From Roseateles_B sp041906185 (GTDB lineage: Bacteria; Pseudomonadota; Gammaproteobacteria; Burkholderiales; Burkholderiaceae_C): DNA of 64,000 nt. Under the pieces are notes generated by a model, which worked only from the letters and a program-made list of their open reading frames with translations, searched no databases and was not told the DNA's origin. The position numbers and the translations under genes are program-made. The stretch is from assembly GCA_041906185.1 (NCBI GenBank), contig JAYRJQ010000002.1, positions 1 through 64,000 on the forward strand. Direction: 5' to 3'. How positions within the stretch are numbered: position 1 is the stretch's first letter; the number at the start of each line of letters is the position of its first letter. Below, in pieces: positions 49,275-58,578 of the stretch.

Positions 49275-50018
49275 ATGAGCGACACCATCAAGGGCCAGGT
49301 GGCCCTGGTCACCGGCGCCAGCCGCGGCATCGGCCGTGCCATCGCCCTGGCCCTGGCCGAAAAGGGCTACACCGTCATCGGTACGGCCACCAGCGACGCC
49401 GGCGCCGCCGGCATCTCCGACGCCCTGGCGCCCCTGGGCGGCCGTGGCATCGTGCTGAACGTCAATGACGCCGCCGCCTGCGACGCCGCCGTCGACGACA
49501 TCGTCAAGACGAATGGCGGCCTGCACGTCCTGGTCAACAACGCCGGCATCACCCGCGATACCCTCGCGATGCGCATGAAGGACGAGGACTGGGATGCGGT
49601 GATGGACACCAATCTCAAGGCCGTGTTCCGCATGAGCCGCGCCGTGATGCGCACGATGATGAAGGCACGTTTCGGCCGCATCATCAACATCACCTCGGTG
49701 GTGGGCGCCTCCGGCAACCCGGGCCAGGCCAACTACGCTGCCGCCAAGGCGGGCGTGGCTGGCATGACCCGTTCCCTGGCGCGCGAGCTGGGCAGCCGCG
49801 GCATCACCGTGAACTGCGTGGCCCCCGGCTTCATCGCCACCGACATGACTGAAGTCCTGCCCGAGGCCCAGAAGGCCGCGCTGCTGGGCCAGATTCCCGC
49901 CGGTCGCCTGGGTGAACCCCGGGAGATCGCCCATGCCGTCGCCTTCCTGGCGTCGCCCGAGGCCGCGTACATCACCGGCACCGAGCTGCACGTCAACGGC
50001 GGCATGTTCATGAATTGA
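49275..50018 (+). CDS. fabG: 3-oxoacyl-ACP reductase FabG
   Basis: A 247-residue SDR reducing beta-ketoacyl-ACP with NADPH. TGASRGIGRAIA is the cofactor motif, NNAGITRD and the catalytic Ser-Tyr-Lys (ITSVVG ... QANYAAAKAG) are intact, and it ends GGMFMN. The ATG at 49275 gives a standard N terminus. It lies 29 bp after fabD. The next 187 bp, before acpP, hold the acpP promoter region and no gene. Confidence 0.97.
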   Translation: MSDTIKGQVALVTGASRGIGRAIALALAEKGYTVIGTATSDAGAAGISDALAPLGGRGIVLNVNDAAACDAAVDDIVKTNGGLHVLVNNAGITRDTLAMRMKDEDWDAVMDTNLKAVFRMSRAVMRTMMKARFGRIINITSVVGASGNPGQANYAAAKAGVAGMTRSLARELGSRGITVNCVAPGFIATDMTEVLPEAQKAALLGQIPAGRLGEPREIAHAVAFLASPEAAYITGTELHVNGGMFMN

Positions 50019-50161
50019 GTTAGATCCCGCTGTATCCACCCTTTTGTGGCTGCGGACCTGCGGGTCGGCGGCCCACCGGATTCCCCCGGCCGGTGAAGGA
50101 TCTTCTGAGTGCCCGGACACGCTCGTTCGGGGCCCCGCTAGGGGTGTCACTCTAGAAGCCT

Positions 50162-50171
50162 TAGAATCCCG
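50162..50171 (+). promoter_or_regulatory. TAGAATCCCG element upstream of acpP
   Basis: TAGAATCCCG lies 34 bp before the acpP ATG and is the third occurrence of the decamer. No good -35 is found. Just downstream GGGTTG (50171-50176) and CAAACCC (50185-50191) can form a small hairpin ahead of the ribosome-binding site. Confidence 0.45.
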
Positions 50172-50205
50172 GGTTGTTCCTTTGCAAACCCCTCTTGGAG
50201 GAGTC

Positions 50206-50445
50206 ATGAGCGATATCGAAGCACGTGTCAAGAAAATCATCGCCGAGCAACTCGGCGTGCCCGAAGCCGATGTGAGCAACGAGAAGGCGTTCGTCGCCGA
50301 TCTGGGCGCTGATTCTCTGGATACCGTGGAACTGGTGATGGCACTCGAAGACGAGTTCGGCATCGAGATCCCCGACGAAGAAGCCGAGAAGATCACCACC
50401 GTTCAGCTGGCGATCGACTACGCTGTCAAGAACCAGAAGGCCTAA
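50206..50445 (+). CDS. acpP: Acyl carrier protein
   Basis: A 79-residue acidic protein carrying the 4'-phosphopantetheine on Ser37 in the motif GADSLDTVELVM. A very strong ribosome-binding site GGAGGAG (50197-50203) precedes the ATG at 50206. It carries growing acyl chains for the Fab enzymes around it and is modified by AcpS, encoded at 61117. The long spacer before it and the strong initiation site fit the need for much more AcpP than Fab enzymes. Confidence 0.98.
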   Translation: MSDIEARVKKIIAEQLGVPEADVSNEKAFVADLGADSLDTVELVMALEDEFGIEIPDEEAEKITTVQLAIDYAVKNQKA

Positions 50446-50540
50446 GGGCTTCGGGGGCCGTCCAGCCCTCGGGTCTTCAGTCTTCCTGGCCGCCGGGCCC
50501 TCGGGCCCTGCGGTGTTTCCTCAAAGAATCTGCTGATCGC

Positions 50541-51785
50541 ATGAGCCGTCGTCGCGTTGTCGTCACTGGTCTCGGCCTCATCAGCCCCGTGGGTAACACG
50601 GTGGCTGCGGGCTGGGCCAACATCCTGGCCGGTCAATCCGGCATTGATCGCATCACCCGTTTCGATGCCAGCAACTTCGCCTGCCAGTTCGCCGGCGAGG
50701 TCAAGGGCTTCGAGGTTGGCGACTACATGTCGACCAAGGAAGCACGGACGATGGATCGCTTCATCCACTTCGGTCTGGCTGCATCCATCCAGGCCGTGCA
50801 GGATGCGGGGCTCCCGACCAACGATCAGCTGACCGAGGAGCAGGCCGAGCGCATCGGCGTGCTCGTCGGCTCGGGCATCGGCGGTCTGCCGATGATCGAG
50901 GAAACCCATGCCGAGCTGACGGCGCGCGGACCGCGCCGCATCTCGCCTTTCTTCGTGCCGGCCTCGATCATCAACATGATCTCCGGGCACGTTTCCATCA
51001 AGTACGGTTTCCAGGGTCCGAACCTGGGGATCGTCACGGCCTGCACCACGGGCCTGCACAGCATCGGTGAAGCTGGCCGCCTGATCGAGTACGGCGACGC
51101 CGACGTCATGATCGCCGGCGGTGCCGAGTCCACCGTGTCCCCGCTGGGCGTGGGCGGCTTTGCTGCGGCCCGTGCGCTGTCCACCCGCAACGACGATCCC
51201 AAGACGGCCTCGCGCCCCTGGGACAAGGACCGCGACGGCTTCGTGCTGGGCGAGGGCGCCGGCGTGCTGGTGCTCGAAGAGTACGAACACGCCAAGAAGC
51301 GCGGCGCCAAGATCTACTGCGAACTGGCCGGCTTCGGCATGGGCGCGGACGCCTATCACATGACCGCCCCGAACGTGGACGGGCCGAAGCGCTCCATGCG
51401 CGCGGCGCTGCGCAATGCCGGCATCAACCCGGACCAGGTGCAGTACATGAACGCGCACGGCACCTCCACGCCGCTGGGCGACGTCAACGAGACCAACGCC
51501 ACCAAGCTGGCCTTCGGCGACCACGCCAAGCAGCTGGTGATCTCCTCGACCAAATCCATGACCGGCCACCTGCTGGGTGGCGCGGGTGGCATCGAGTCCG
51601 TGTTCACCGTGCTGGCCGTTCACCACCAGATCGCCCCGCCGACGATCAACCTCTTCAACCAGGATCCCGAGTGCGACCTGGACTACTGCGCCAACACGGC
51701 ACGTGAGATGAAGATCGAGTACGCCGCCAAGAACAACTTCGGTTTCGGTGGCACCAACGGCACGCTGATCTTCAAGCGCGCCTGA
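50541..51785 (+). CDS. fabF: 3-oxoacyl-ACP synthase II (FabF)
   Basis: A 414-residue elongating condensing enzyme. VVVTGLGLISPVGNTV opens the chain; the catalytic triad is Cys168 (VTACTTGLHS), His in NAHGTSTPLGD and His in KSMTGHLLGGAG. It ends NNFGFGGTNGTLIFKRA as usual. It is 95 bp after acpP; that spacer is GC-rich and shows no separate gene. A strong hairpin terminator follows at 51833. Confidence 0.97.
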   Translation: MSRRRVVVTGLGLISPVGNTVAAGWANILAGQSGIDRITRFDASNFACQFAGEVKGFEVGDYMSTKEARTMDRFIHFGLAASIQAVQDAGLPTNDQLTEEQAERIGVLVGSGIGGLPMIEETHAELTARGPRRISPFFVPASIINMISGHVSIKYGFQGPNLGIVTACTTGLHSIGEAGRLIEYGDADVMIAGGAESTVSPLGVGGFAAARALSTRNDDPKTASRPWDKDRDGFVLGEGAGVLVLEEYEHAKKRGAKIYCELAGFGMGADAYHMTAPNVDGPKRSMRAALRNAGINPDQVQYMNAHGTSTPLGDVNETNATKLAFGDHAKQLVISSTKSMTGHLLGGAGGIESVFTVLAVHHQIAPPTINLFNQDPECDLDYCANTAREMKIEYAAKNNFGFGGTNGTLIFKRA

Positions 51786-51811
51786 GCGCGCGGCGGCACC
51801 TCGAGGCCGCC

Positions 51812-52363
51812 GTGACCGCATCCCGACGCCGAGCGCCCGCCTTCCAGCTGGAAGTGCGGGCGCCTTTTCTTTGGCGCGGCCTGCACGTGGCCGTATGGAC
51901 GTTGGGGCTGGCTGCAGGTGCGGCGGCCTGTGCGCTGCAGGCCGAGGCGGCCGCCGGGCGCGGCGCGGCCCTCGGCTGTGCCGCGGCGGCGGCGCTGCTG
52001 TGGCCGGCCCTAGCGGTGTGGGCCTGGCGACAGGCGGCGGAGTGTGCGTCGCAGCTGCTGTGGGATGGCGAGGGCTGGTCGCTGCGCGAGGGCGCGGCGC
52101 GAGAGGCCGCGCGACACGACGCCGACCGCCGGGCGGTGGAGGTGAGCGTGTCCATGGACCTGGGCGGCTTCCTGCTGCTGTGTTGCCGTCCTGGGGTTGC
52201 GCAGGGCGGCGACTCCCCGTTGGCTGCTGCGGTGCGCTTCCTGCCACTCTCTAAGCGCGACCATCCAACGGCCTGGCTCGCCTTGCGCTGGGCGCTGTAT
52301 GCGGCACGACGCTTGCCGGCCGGGCCTGAGTCGGCCGGAGGCTCGCCCACGCAAGCGGCATGA
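51812..52363 (+). CDS. Small membrane protein, possibly YgfX-like
   Basis: A 183-residue protein with two closely spaced hydrophobic helices (about residues 25-45 and 50-70), then a soluble Arg-rich domain with VSMDLGGFLLLCCR and a Trp-rich segment (TAWLALRWALYAARR). The layout, with FQLEVRAPF before the first helix, resembles YgfX-like membrane proteins often found next to fabF and rpoE, but the match is weak. The start is GTG at 51812, and the fabF terminator hairpin (51833-51863) lies within its first 17 codons. A start downstream of the hairpin would remove the FQLEV segment. Confidence 0.6.
   Translation: MTASRRRAPAFQLEVRAPFLWRGLHVAVWTLGLAAGAAACALQAEAAAGRGAALGCAAAAALLWPALAVWAWRQAAECASQLLWDGEGWSLREGAAREAARHDADRRAVEVSVSMDLGGFLLLCCRPGVAQGGDSPLAAAVRFLPLSKRDHPTAWLALRWALYAARRLPAGPESAGGSPTQAA
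51833..51871 (+). terminator. fabF terminator hairpin
   Basis: GCGCCCGC (51833-51840) pairs with GCGGGCGC (51856-51863), and the loop between them is itself the palindrome CTTCCAGCTGGAAG plus one T, so the stem can extend to about 12 bp. CTTTTCTTT follows. It lies 48 bp after the fabF stop and inside the 5' end of the next reading frame. Confidence 0.8.
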
Positions 52364-52523
52364 CCTTCCGCCCTGCGACGCGGGGATGCTTCCATACGCC
52401 TTTGCCGCGCAAAGATAGTTGATCCTCACCCATGGGCGCACGCGGTCTTGCGCAGGCATTGCACAATGGCGCCGGGCCAAACGGGCCCCCACTTCACGCG
52501 CGGACCAGAGCCGAGAACTTCCT

Positions 52524-53981
52524 ATGAACCAAGTTTCCCTGCATCGCGGCGCCCGTCGCCGGCCTCTTCCTCAGCTGCTGGCCACGGCGGCCTTGTGTCT
52601 GGGCCTGGGCCTTGCCATGGCGCCGCTCGCCAGCGTGGCGCAGGCCCGCGAGCTGCCGGACTTCACCGAGCTCGTCGAGCGGGTGGGCCCGTCGGTGGTG
52701 AACATCAAGACCTCCGAGAAGGCCCGGCCCTCGGAGAACCCGGCCATGGACGAGCAGATGCAGGAGTTCCTGCGCCGCTTCGGCATTCCTGTGCCGCGCC
52801 GCGGTGCGCCGCGCGGCGGGGACGACGAGGCCCCGGCACGTCGAGGCCTGGGCTCGGGCTTCATCCTGAGTGCGGACGGTTTCGTGATGACCAATGCCCA
52901 TGTCGTGGATGGCGCCGACGAAGTGCTGGTCACGCTCACCGACAAGCGCGAGTTCAAGGCGCGGGTCATCGGCCTGGACAAGCGCACGGACGTCGCCGTC
53001 GTGAAGATCGAGGCGACCGGCCTGCCGCAGGTGCGCGTCGGCGACAGCAGCCGCCTCAAGGTGGGCGAGTGGGTGATGGCCATCGGCTCGCCCTTCGGCT
53101 TCGACAACAGCGTGACGGCCGGCATCGTCAGCGCCAAACAGCGCGACACGGGCGACTTCCTCACCTTCATCCAGACCGACGTGGCCATCAACCCCGGCAA
53201 TTCCGGCGGCCCGCTGCTGAACATGCGCGGTGAGGTGGTGGGCATCAATTCCCAGATCTACAGCCAGTCCGGCGGCTTCATGGGCATCTCCTTCGCCATC
53301 CCCATCGACGAGGCCATGCGGGTGTCGGAGCAGCTGCGCACGGGCGGGCGGGTGCAGCGAGGGCGCATCGGCGTGGCGATCGCGGACCTGTCCAAGGATG
53401 TGGCGGAGGCCATCGGTCTGGGCAAGGCGGCCGGCGCCCTGGTGCAGCGCATCGAGGCGGGCTCGCCGGCGGAGAAGGCGGGTATCGAGGGCGGCGACGT
53501 CATCACCAAGGTCGACGGCAAGGCCATCCAGAGCGCAGCCGAGCTGCGGCGCGCCGTGGCGGCCATCAAGCCGGGCACCAAGGCGACGGTGCAGGTGTTC
53601 CGGCGTGGCATCACCAAGGACTTGACCGTGACGGTGGCCGAGCTCGAGGCCGACAAGCCCGCCAAGGCCTCCGAGCCCGAAGCCAAGCCGGCGCCCGGCG
53701 CGGCAGCGGCGCTCGGCCTGAGCCTCTCGGAGATCAGCGAGGCCCAGCGCAAGGAGCTCAAGCTGCGTGGCGGGGTGCTGGTCGAGGGCGCTGAAGGCGC
53801 GGCGGCGCGCGCGGGCCTGCGTGAAGGCGACATCATCCTGTCGGTGGACAACGTCGAGGTGGGCAGCATCAAGCAGCTGCAGGCGCAGCTGGCCAAGCTG
53901 GAAAAGGCCAAGCTCATCAACCTGCTGGTGCGCCGCGGCGATGCCGTGAGCTTCGTGCTGGTGAAGCCGGCTGCCCGCTGA
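52524..53981 (+). CDS. mucD: Periplasmic serine protease/chaperone of the DegP/HtrA family (MucD)
   Basis: A 485-residue periplasmic protease. The Sec signal peptide ends SVAQA/REL; the catalytic triad is His126 (TNAHVVDGADEV), Asp156 (DKRTDVAVVKI) and Ser227 (NPGNSGGPL). Two PDZ domains follow (about 285-375, with GRIGVAIADL, and 395-485, with GGVLVEGAEG), joined by a Lys/Ala/Pro-rich linker. It degrades or refolds misfolded envelope proteins. In many relatives mucD follows rpoE-rseA-rseB; here those genes are absent and only a small membrane protein lies between it and fabF. ATG at 52524 was chosen from the signal peptide. Confidence 0.95.
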   Translation: MNQVSLHRGARRRPLPQLLATAALCLGLGLAMAPLASVAQARELPDFTELVERVGPSVVNIKTSEKARPSENPAMDEQMQEFLRRFGIPVPRRGAPRGGDDEAPARRGLGSGFILSADGFVMTNAHVVDGADEVLVTLTDKREFKARVIGLDKRTDVAVVKIEATGLPQVRVGDSSRLKVGEWVMAIGSPFGFDNSVTAGIVSAKQRDTGDFLTFIQTDVAINPGNSGGPLLNMRGEVVGINSQIYSQSGGFMGISFAIPIDEAMRVSEQLRTGGRVQRGRIGVAIADLSKDVAEAIGLGKAAGALVQRIEAGSPAEKAGIEGGDVITKVDGKAIQSAAELRRAVAAIKPGTKATVQVFRRGITKDLTVTVAELEADKPAKASEPEAKPAPGAAAALGLSLSEISEAQRKELKLRGGVLVEGAEGAAARAGLREGDIILSVDNVEVGSIKQLQAQLAKLEKAKLINLLVRRGDAVSFVLVKPAAR

Positions 53982-54218
53982 CGGGGGGTGCTGCACGAGC
54001 TCGCCCGTCGGCTGCGAGGACCCGCACCCGCGGCGGGCCGCCGTCCCGGCGGTGCCGCCTGGGGTGTTCGGCAGCCGGGCGCGAGGGCGAGGTGCTTCCC
54101 GGACAGCTCGGCGGGTCTTTTCACTTGGCGAAATATCCCGATTCCAGTGGAAGCGCCGAATCGAGGTTTGCGCTCGCTTACTTGGGCGGCGCCGGCGGGG
54201 ATTGCCGTGCTTGTAGGA

Positions 54219-54248
54219 TAGAATCCGGCAGGTCAAACGTTTGTTTGA
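54219..54248 (+). promoter_or_regulatory. TAGAAT box followed by inverted repeat TCAAAC-GTTT-GTTTGA
   Basis: TAGAAT (54219-54224) is followed nine bases later by TCAAAC (54233-54238), a GTTT spacer and GTTTGA (54243-54248). The repeat would sit over the transcription start, a usual place for a repressor operator; it could also fold as a small hairpin. Confidence 0.45.
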
Positions 54249-54309
54249 GCGTGCTGTCCGCATGAGTGGCGAGGGCGCGCAAGCTGTCCCCAGGATGCTC
54301 ACAGGAGCC

Positions 54310-54329
54310 TGTTGATAACTTGTGCATAA
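54310..54329 (-). promoter_or_regulatory. Pair of DnaA-box-like 9-mers
   Basis: On the minus strand TTATGCACA (54321-54329) matches the DnaA consensus TTATNCACA exactly, and two bases further TTATCAACA (54310-54318) differs from TTATCCACA at one position. Both are in the same orientation within an AT-rich patch of otherwise GC-rich DNA. Confidence 0.5.
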
Positions 54330-54410
54330 AAATCCTTGTTGGCGGGTCGCAACGGCCGGAAAGCCAATGACGGTGCGGTTTCCAGGCGGACGCTCGGCTA
54401 CAATGGAAGC

Positions 54411-54475
54411 CCAACAAGCAGTTGCCATACGTTTTTGTTGGAAGGCGCGTCACCGTTTCGACGTGCCTTTTTTTT
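54411..54475 (+). ncRNA. Candidate small RNA or lepA attenuator: two hairpins ending in a terminator
   Basis: TACAAT (54399-54404) is followed seven bases later by CCAACAA (54411-54417), which pairs perfectly with TTGTTGG (54435-54441). A second stem AAGGCGCGTC (54442-54451) / GACGTGCCTT (54460-54469), with one G-U pair and an eight-base loop, runs into an eight-T tract ending at 54475. The transcript would be about 65 nt, standing alone 105 bp before the lepA start. No -35 consensus is present. It is either an independent small RNA or a leader terminator controlling lepA. Confidence 0.6.
54444..54475 (+). terminator. Rho-independent terminator upstream of lepA
   Basis: Stem GGCGCGTC (54444-54451) / GACGTGCC (54460-54467), loop of eight, then TTTTTTTT. 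It is a textbook intrinsic terminator, but it lies in front of lepA rather than after a known gene; mucD ended 460 bp earlier. Confidence 0.88.
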
Positions 54476-54580
54476 AGCCCCAGCACGGCGCTTGCGCGCC
54501 TCTCCGTCGCCCCGCGATCAGCGCTTGCGCAGCAGCGACATGGTCGCTGTGTCCACGGATCTGGCGCAGCAAAGAAAAGC

Positions 54581-56389
<1,809 letters not shown>

Positions 56390-56400
56390 ACCACATCCAC

Positions 56401-57375
56401 ATGAGTGCACTGACCGGGATTCTGTTCGCGGCCCTGATCGTCTATGGCGGCGGCTGGTATGCGGGGCAATGGACGGGGAACTTCTCCCTGCTGCTGCTGA
56501 TCCTCACCGTGGTGACCGGCCTGTACTGGCTGGCCGAGCGCTTCCACTTCGCCCCGGCCCGCGAGAAGGCCGCCGCGGCGCTGGAAGCCGCCGACCTCAA
56601 GCGCCGCGAGTCGCTGGCCGCGCAGGGCATCGCCCGTGTCGACGGTGACATCATCGCCGCCAAGGAGGAGGTCCTGCGCCAGCCCTGGTGGATGGACTGG
56701 ACGGCCGGCCTGTTCCCGGTGATCGTCATCGTGTTCGTGCTGCGGTCCTTCCTGTTCGAGCCGTTCAAGATTCCTTCCGGCTCCATGGTCCCGACGCTTC
56801 TGGTGGGCGACCTGATCCTGGTGAACAAGTTCCACTACGGCATCCGCCTGCCGGTGATCAACAAGAAGATCATCAGCAATCACGACGTGCAGCGGGGCGA
56901 CGTCATGGTCTTCCGCTACCCGGAAGACCCGCGCATGGACTTCATCAAGCGCGTCGTCGGCCTGCCGGGGGACGAGGTCAGCTACCGCAACCAGCACCTG
57001 TACCTCAACGGCAAGCTGGTCGACGTCAAGGCGGTGGACGCCTACTACGACGAAGACAGCATGCAGATGCGCAGCCGCTACGAAGAGCTCCTGGGCGACA
57101 AGCCGCACAAGCTGCTGGTGGACATGAACCGCCAGCAGTTCTTCCGGCCTGATCGCAAGGACGGCCCCTTCCCCTTCCAGGACCAGTGCACCTACAACGG
57201 TGAGGGCTTGACTTGCAAGGTGCCCGCGGGACACTACTTCATGCTGGGAGACAACCGGGACAATTCCCGCGACTCCCGCTTCTGGGGTTTCGTGCCGGAC
57301 GAGAACATCGTCGGCAAGGCCTTCATGGTCTGGATGAACTTCAGCAATCCCAAGCGTGTTGGATTCTTTGATTGA
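56401..57375 (+). CDS. lepB: Signal peptidase I
   Basis: A 324-residue inner-membrane enzyme that removes Sec and Tat signal peptides. Two N-terminal transmembrane helices (about 3-20 and 29-42) are followed by a third hydrophobic segment (VIVIVFVLRSFLFEPF). The catalytic Ser128 is in PSGSMVPTL and the general-base Lys183 in FIKRVVGLPGD; the GDNRDNSRDSRFWGFV box is intact. It overlaps the lowest possible start of the next gene. It would process the surface protein, MucD and other exported products of the window. Confidence 0.97.
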   Translation: MSALTGILFAALIVYGGGWYAGQWTGNFSLLLLILTVVTGLYWLAERFHFAPAREKAAAALEAADLKRRESLAAQGIARVDGDIIAAKEEVLRQPWWMDWTAGLFPVIVIVFVLRSFLFEPFKIPSGSMVPTLLVGDLILVNKFHYGIRLPVINKKIISNHDVQRGDVMVFRYPEDPRMDFIKRVVGLPGDEVSYRNQHLYLNGKLVDVKAVDAYYDEDSMQMRSRYEELLGDKPHKLLVDMNRQQFFRPDRKDGPFPFQDQCTYNGEGLTCKVPAGHYFMLGDNRDNSRDSRFWGFVPDENIVGKAFMVWMNFSNPKRVGFFD

Positions 57376-57421
57376 GCCGGCCATGGATACTGCGGCACTT
57401 TCTGTTCAGCGAGGAGAGGCA

Positions 57422-57781
57422 ATGAGGCGTGCGCACCGTCGCCAGGCTGGTATCAGCTTGTTGGGTCTGCTGTTCTGGGCCGTGGTTCTGTCGTTCACGG
57501 GCCTCGTGGCGGCCCGCACCATCCCCACCGTGATGGAGTACTACACCATCCAGCACGCGGTGGACAAGATCGCGCGCGGCAATCCGGCCACCGTGCCGCT
57601 GGCCCGGGCGGAGTTCGACCGCATCAAGCAGGTGGAATACTCCATCACGAGCATCGGCCCGGACGACCTCATCATCACCAAGGAAGACGAGCGCGTCCGC
57701 ATCAGCTTCGCCTACGACAAGCAGGTGGAACTGTTCGGCCCGGTCTCGCTGATGATCAAGTACGAGGGGCGGTCTCACTGA
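57422..57781 (+). CDS. DUF4845 membrane protein
   Basis: A 119-residue bitopic protein: a basic N terminus, one helix (ISLLGLLFWAVVLSFTGLVA) resembling a pilin-like segment, and a soluble domain with YYTIQHAVDKIA and VRISFAYDKQVELFGPVSLMIKYEG. This is DUF4845, found between lepB and rnc in beta- and gammaproteobacteria, with unknown function. In-frame starts also exist at 57356 (GTG) and 57383 (ATG), but the ribosome-binding site AGGAGAGG at 57412-57419 fits only the ATG at 57422. Confidence 0.85.
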   Translation: MRRAHRRQAGISLLGLLFWAVVLSFTGLVAARTIPTVMEYYTIQHAVDKIARGNPATVPLARAEFDRIKQVEYSITSIGPDDLIITKEDERVRISFAYDKQVELFGPVSLMIKYEGRSH

Positions 57782-57809
57782 GGCGTTCACTGAGACCGAT
57801 GCCAGCGCC

Positions 57810-58514
57810 ATGAGCCATCCCATGGATGCCCTGCAGACCCGGCTGGGCTACCAATTCAAGAACAGCGGACTGCTGCAGCGGGCGGTGACGCACCGCAGCT
57901 TCGGCGCGGACCACAACGAGCGCCTGGAGTTCCTCGGCGATGCGGTCCTGAGCCTGGCGGTGTCCAGCCTGCTGTACGAGCGCTATGCCGGATCCGACGA
58001 GGGCGACCTCACCCGCATCCGCGCCCATCTCGTGCGCGAGGAAAGCCTGCACAAGCTGGCGCTGGGCCTGGGGCTGCCCCAGGTGCTGCGCATGAGCGAG
58101 GGCGAGGCCCGGGGCGGCGGCGCCCAGCGCGCGTCGATCCTGGCCGATGCCACCGAGGCGATCATCGGCGCCGCCTTCGAGGACGGCGGCTATCCGGCCG
58201 CCCGCGAGATCGTGCGCCGCCTGCTGGGCGAGCTGATCAACACCTCGGCGAGCGACACGTGGGCGAAGGACGCCAAGACGGCGCTGCAGGAATGGCTGCA
58301 GGCTCGCCGTCTGGCCGTGCCCAGCTACCGCATCACCGAGACCCGAGGCCAGGCCCACAATCAGACTTTCGAGGTCGAGTGTGCGGTGCCGGCCCTGGGC
58401 ATGAGCAAGCGCGGCGAAGGCCGCTCCCGCCGCGTCGCCGAGCAGGATGCCGCCAAGCGTATGCTTGAGGATCTGCTGGCACGCGACAAGCCCGGTTCCG
58501 CGCTCTCGTCCTGA
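57810..58514 (+). CDS. rnc: Ribonuclease III
   Basis: A 234-residue double-strand-specific endoribonuclease. The signature HNERLEFLGDAVLSL carries the catalytic Glu and Asp; the second set is in DATEAIIGAAFEDGG. The C-terminal dsRNA-binding domain runs from AKDAKTALQEWLQ to the EQDAAKRMLEDLL end. It processes rRNA precursors and regulatory RNA duplexes. It begins 29 bp after the DUF4845 gene and precedes era, as is universal in this group. Confidence 0.97.
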   Translation: MSHPMDALQTRLGYQFKNSGLLQRAVTHRSFGADHNERLEFLGDAVLSLAVSSLLYERYAGSDEGDLTRIRAHLVREESLHKLALGLGLPQVLRMSEGEARGGGAQRASILADATEAIIGAAFEDGGYPAAREIVRRLLGELINTSASDTWAKDAKTALQEWLQARRLAVPSYRITETRGQAHNQTFEVECAVPALGMSKRGEGRSRRVAEQDAAKRMLEDLLARDKPGSALSS

Positions 58515-58578
58515 CAGGGCGGGAGCCGCACCGTGCCATGCATTTGCGCCATCTACAGGCGCTCCAAAGGTCACTGAC

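Larger units (their letters stand above)
53982..54580. other. Long intergenic region upstream of lepA
   Basis: About 600 bp without a supported protein gene. It contains a TAGAATCC element (54219-54226), an inverted repeat (54233-54248), an AT-rich patch with two DnaA-box-like sites (54310-54329), a TACAAT -10-like box (54399-54404) and a small-RNA-like double hairpin with terminator (54411-54475). Open frames on both strands in this stretch lack ribosome-binding sites and recognisable domains. Confidence 0.7.

Noticed and set aside
53988..54221. Plus-strand open frame of 77 codons after mucD
   Set aside because: Arg/Pro/Gly-rich translation without ribosome-binding site or domain; typical of GC-rich spacer.
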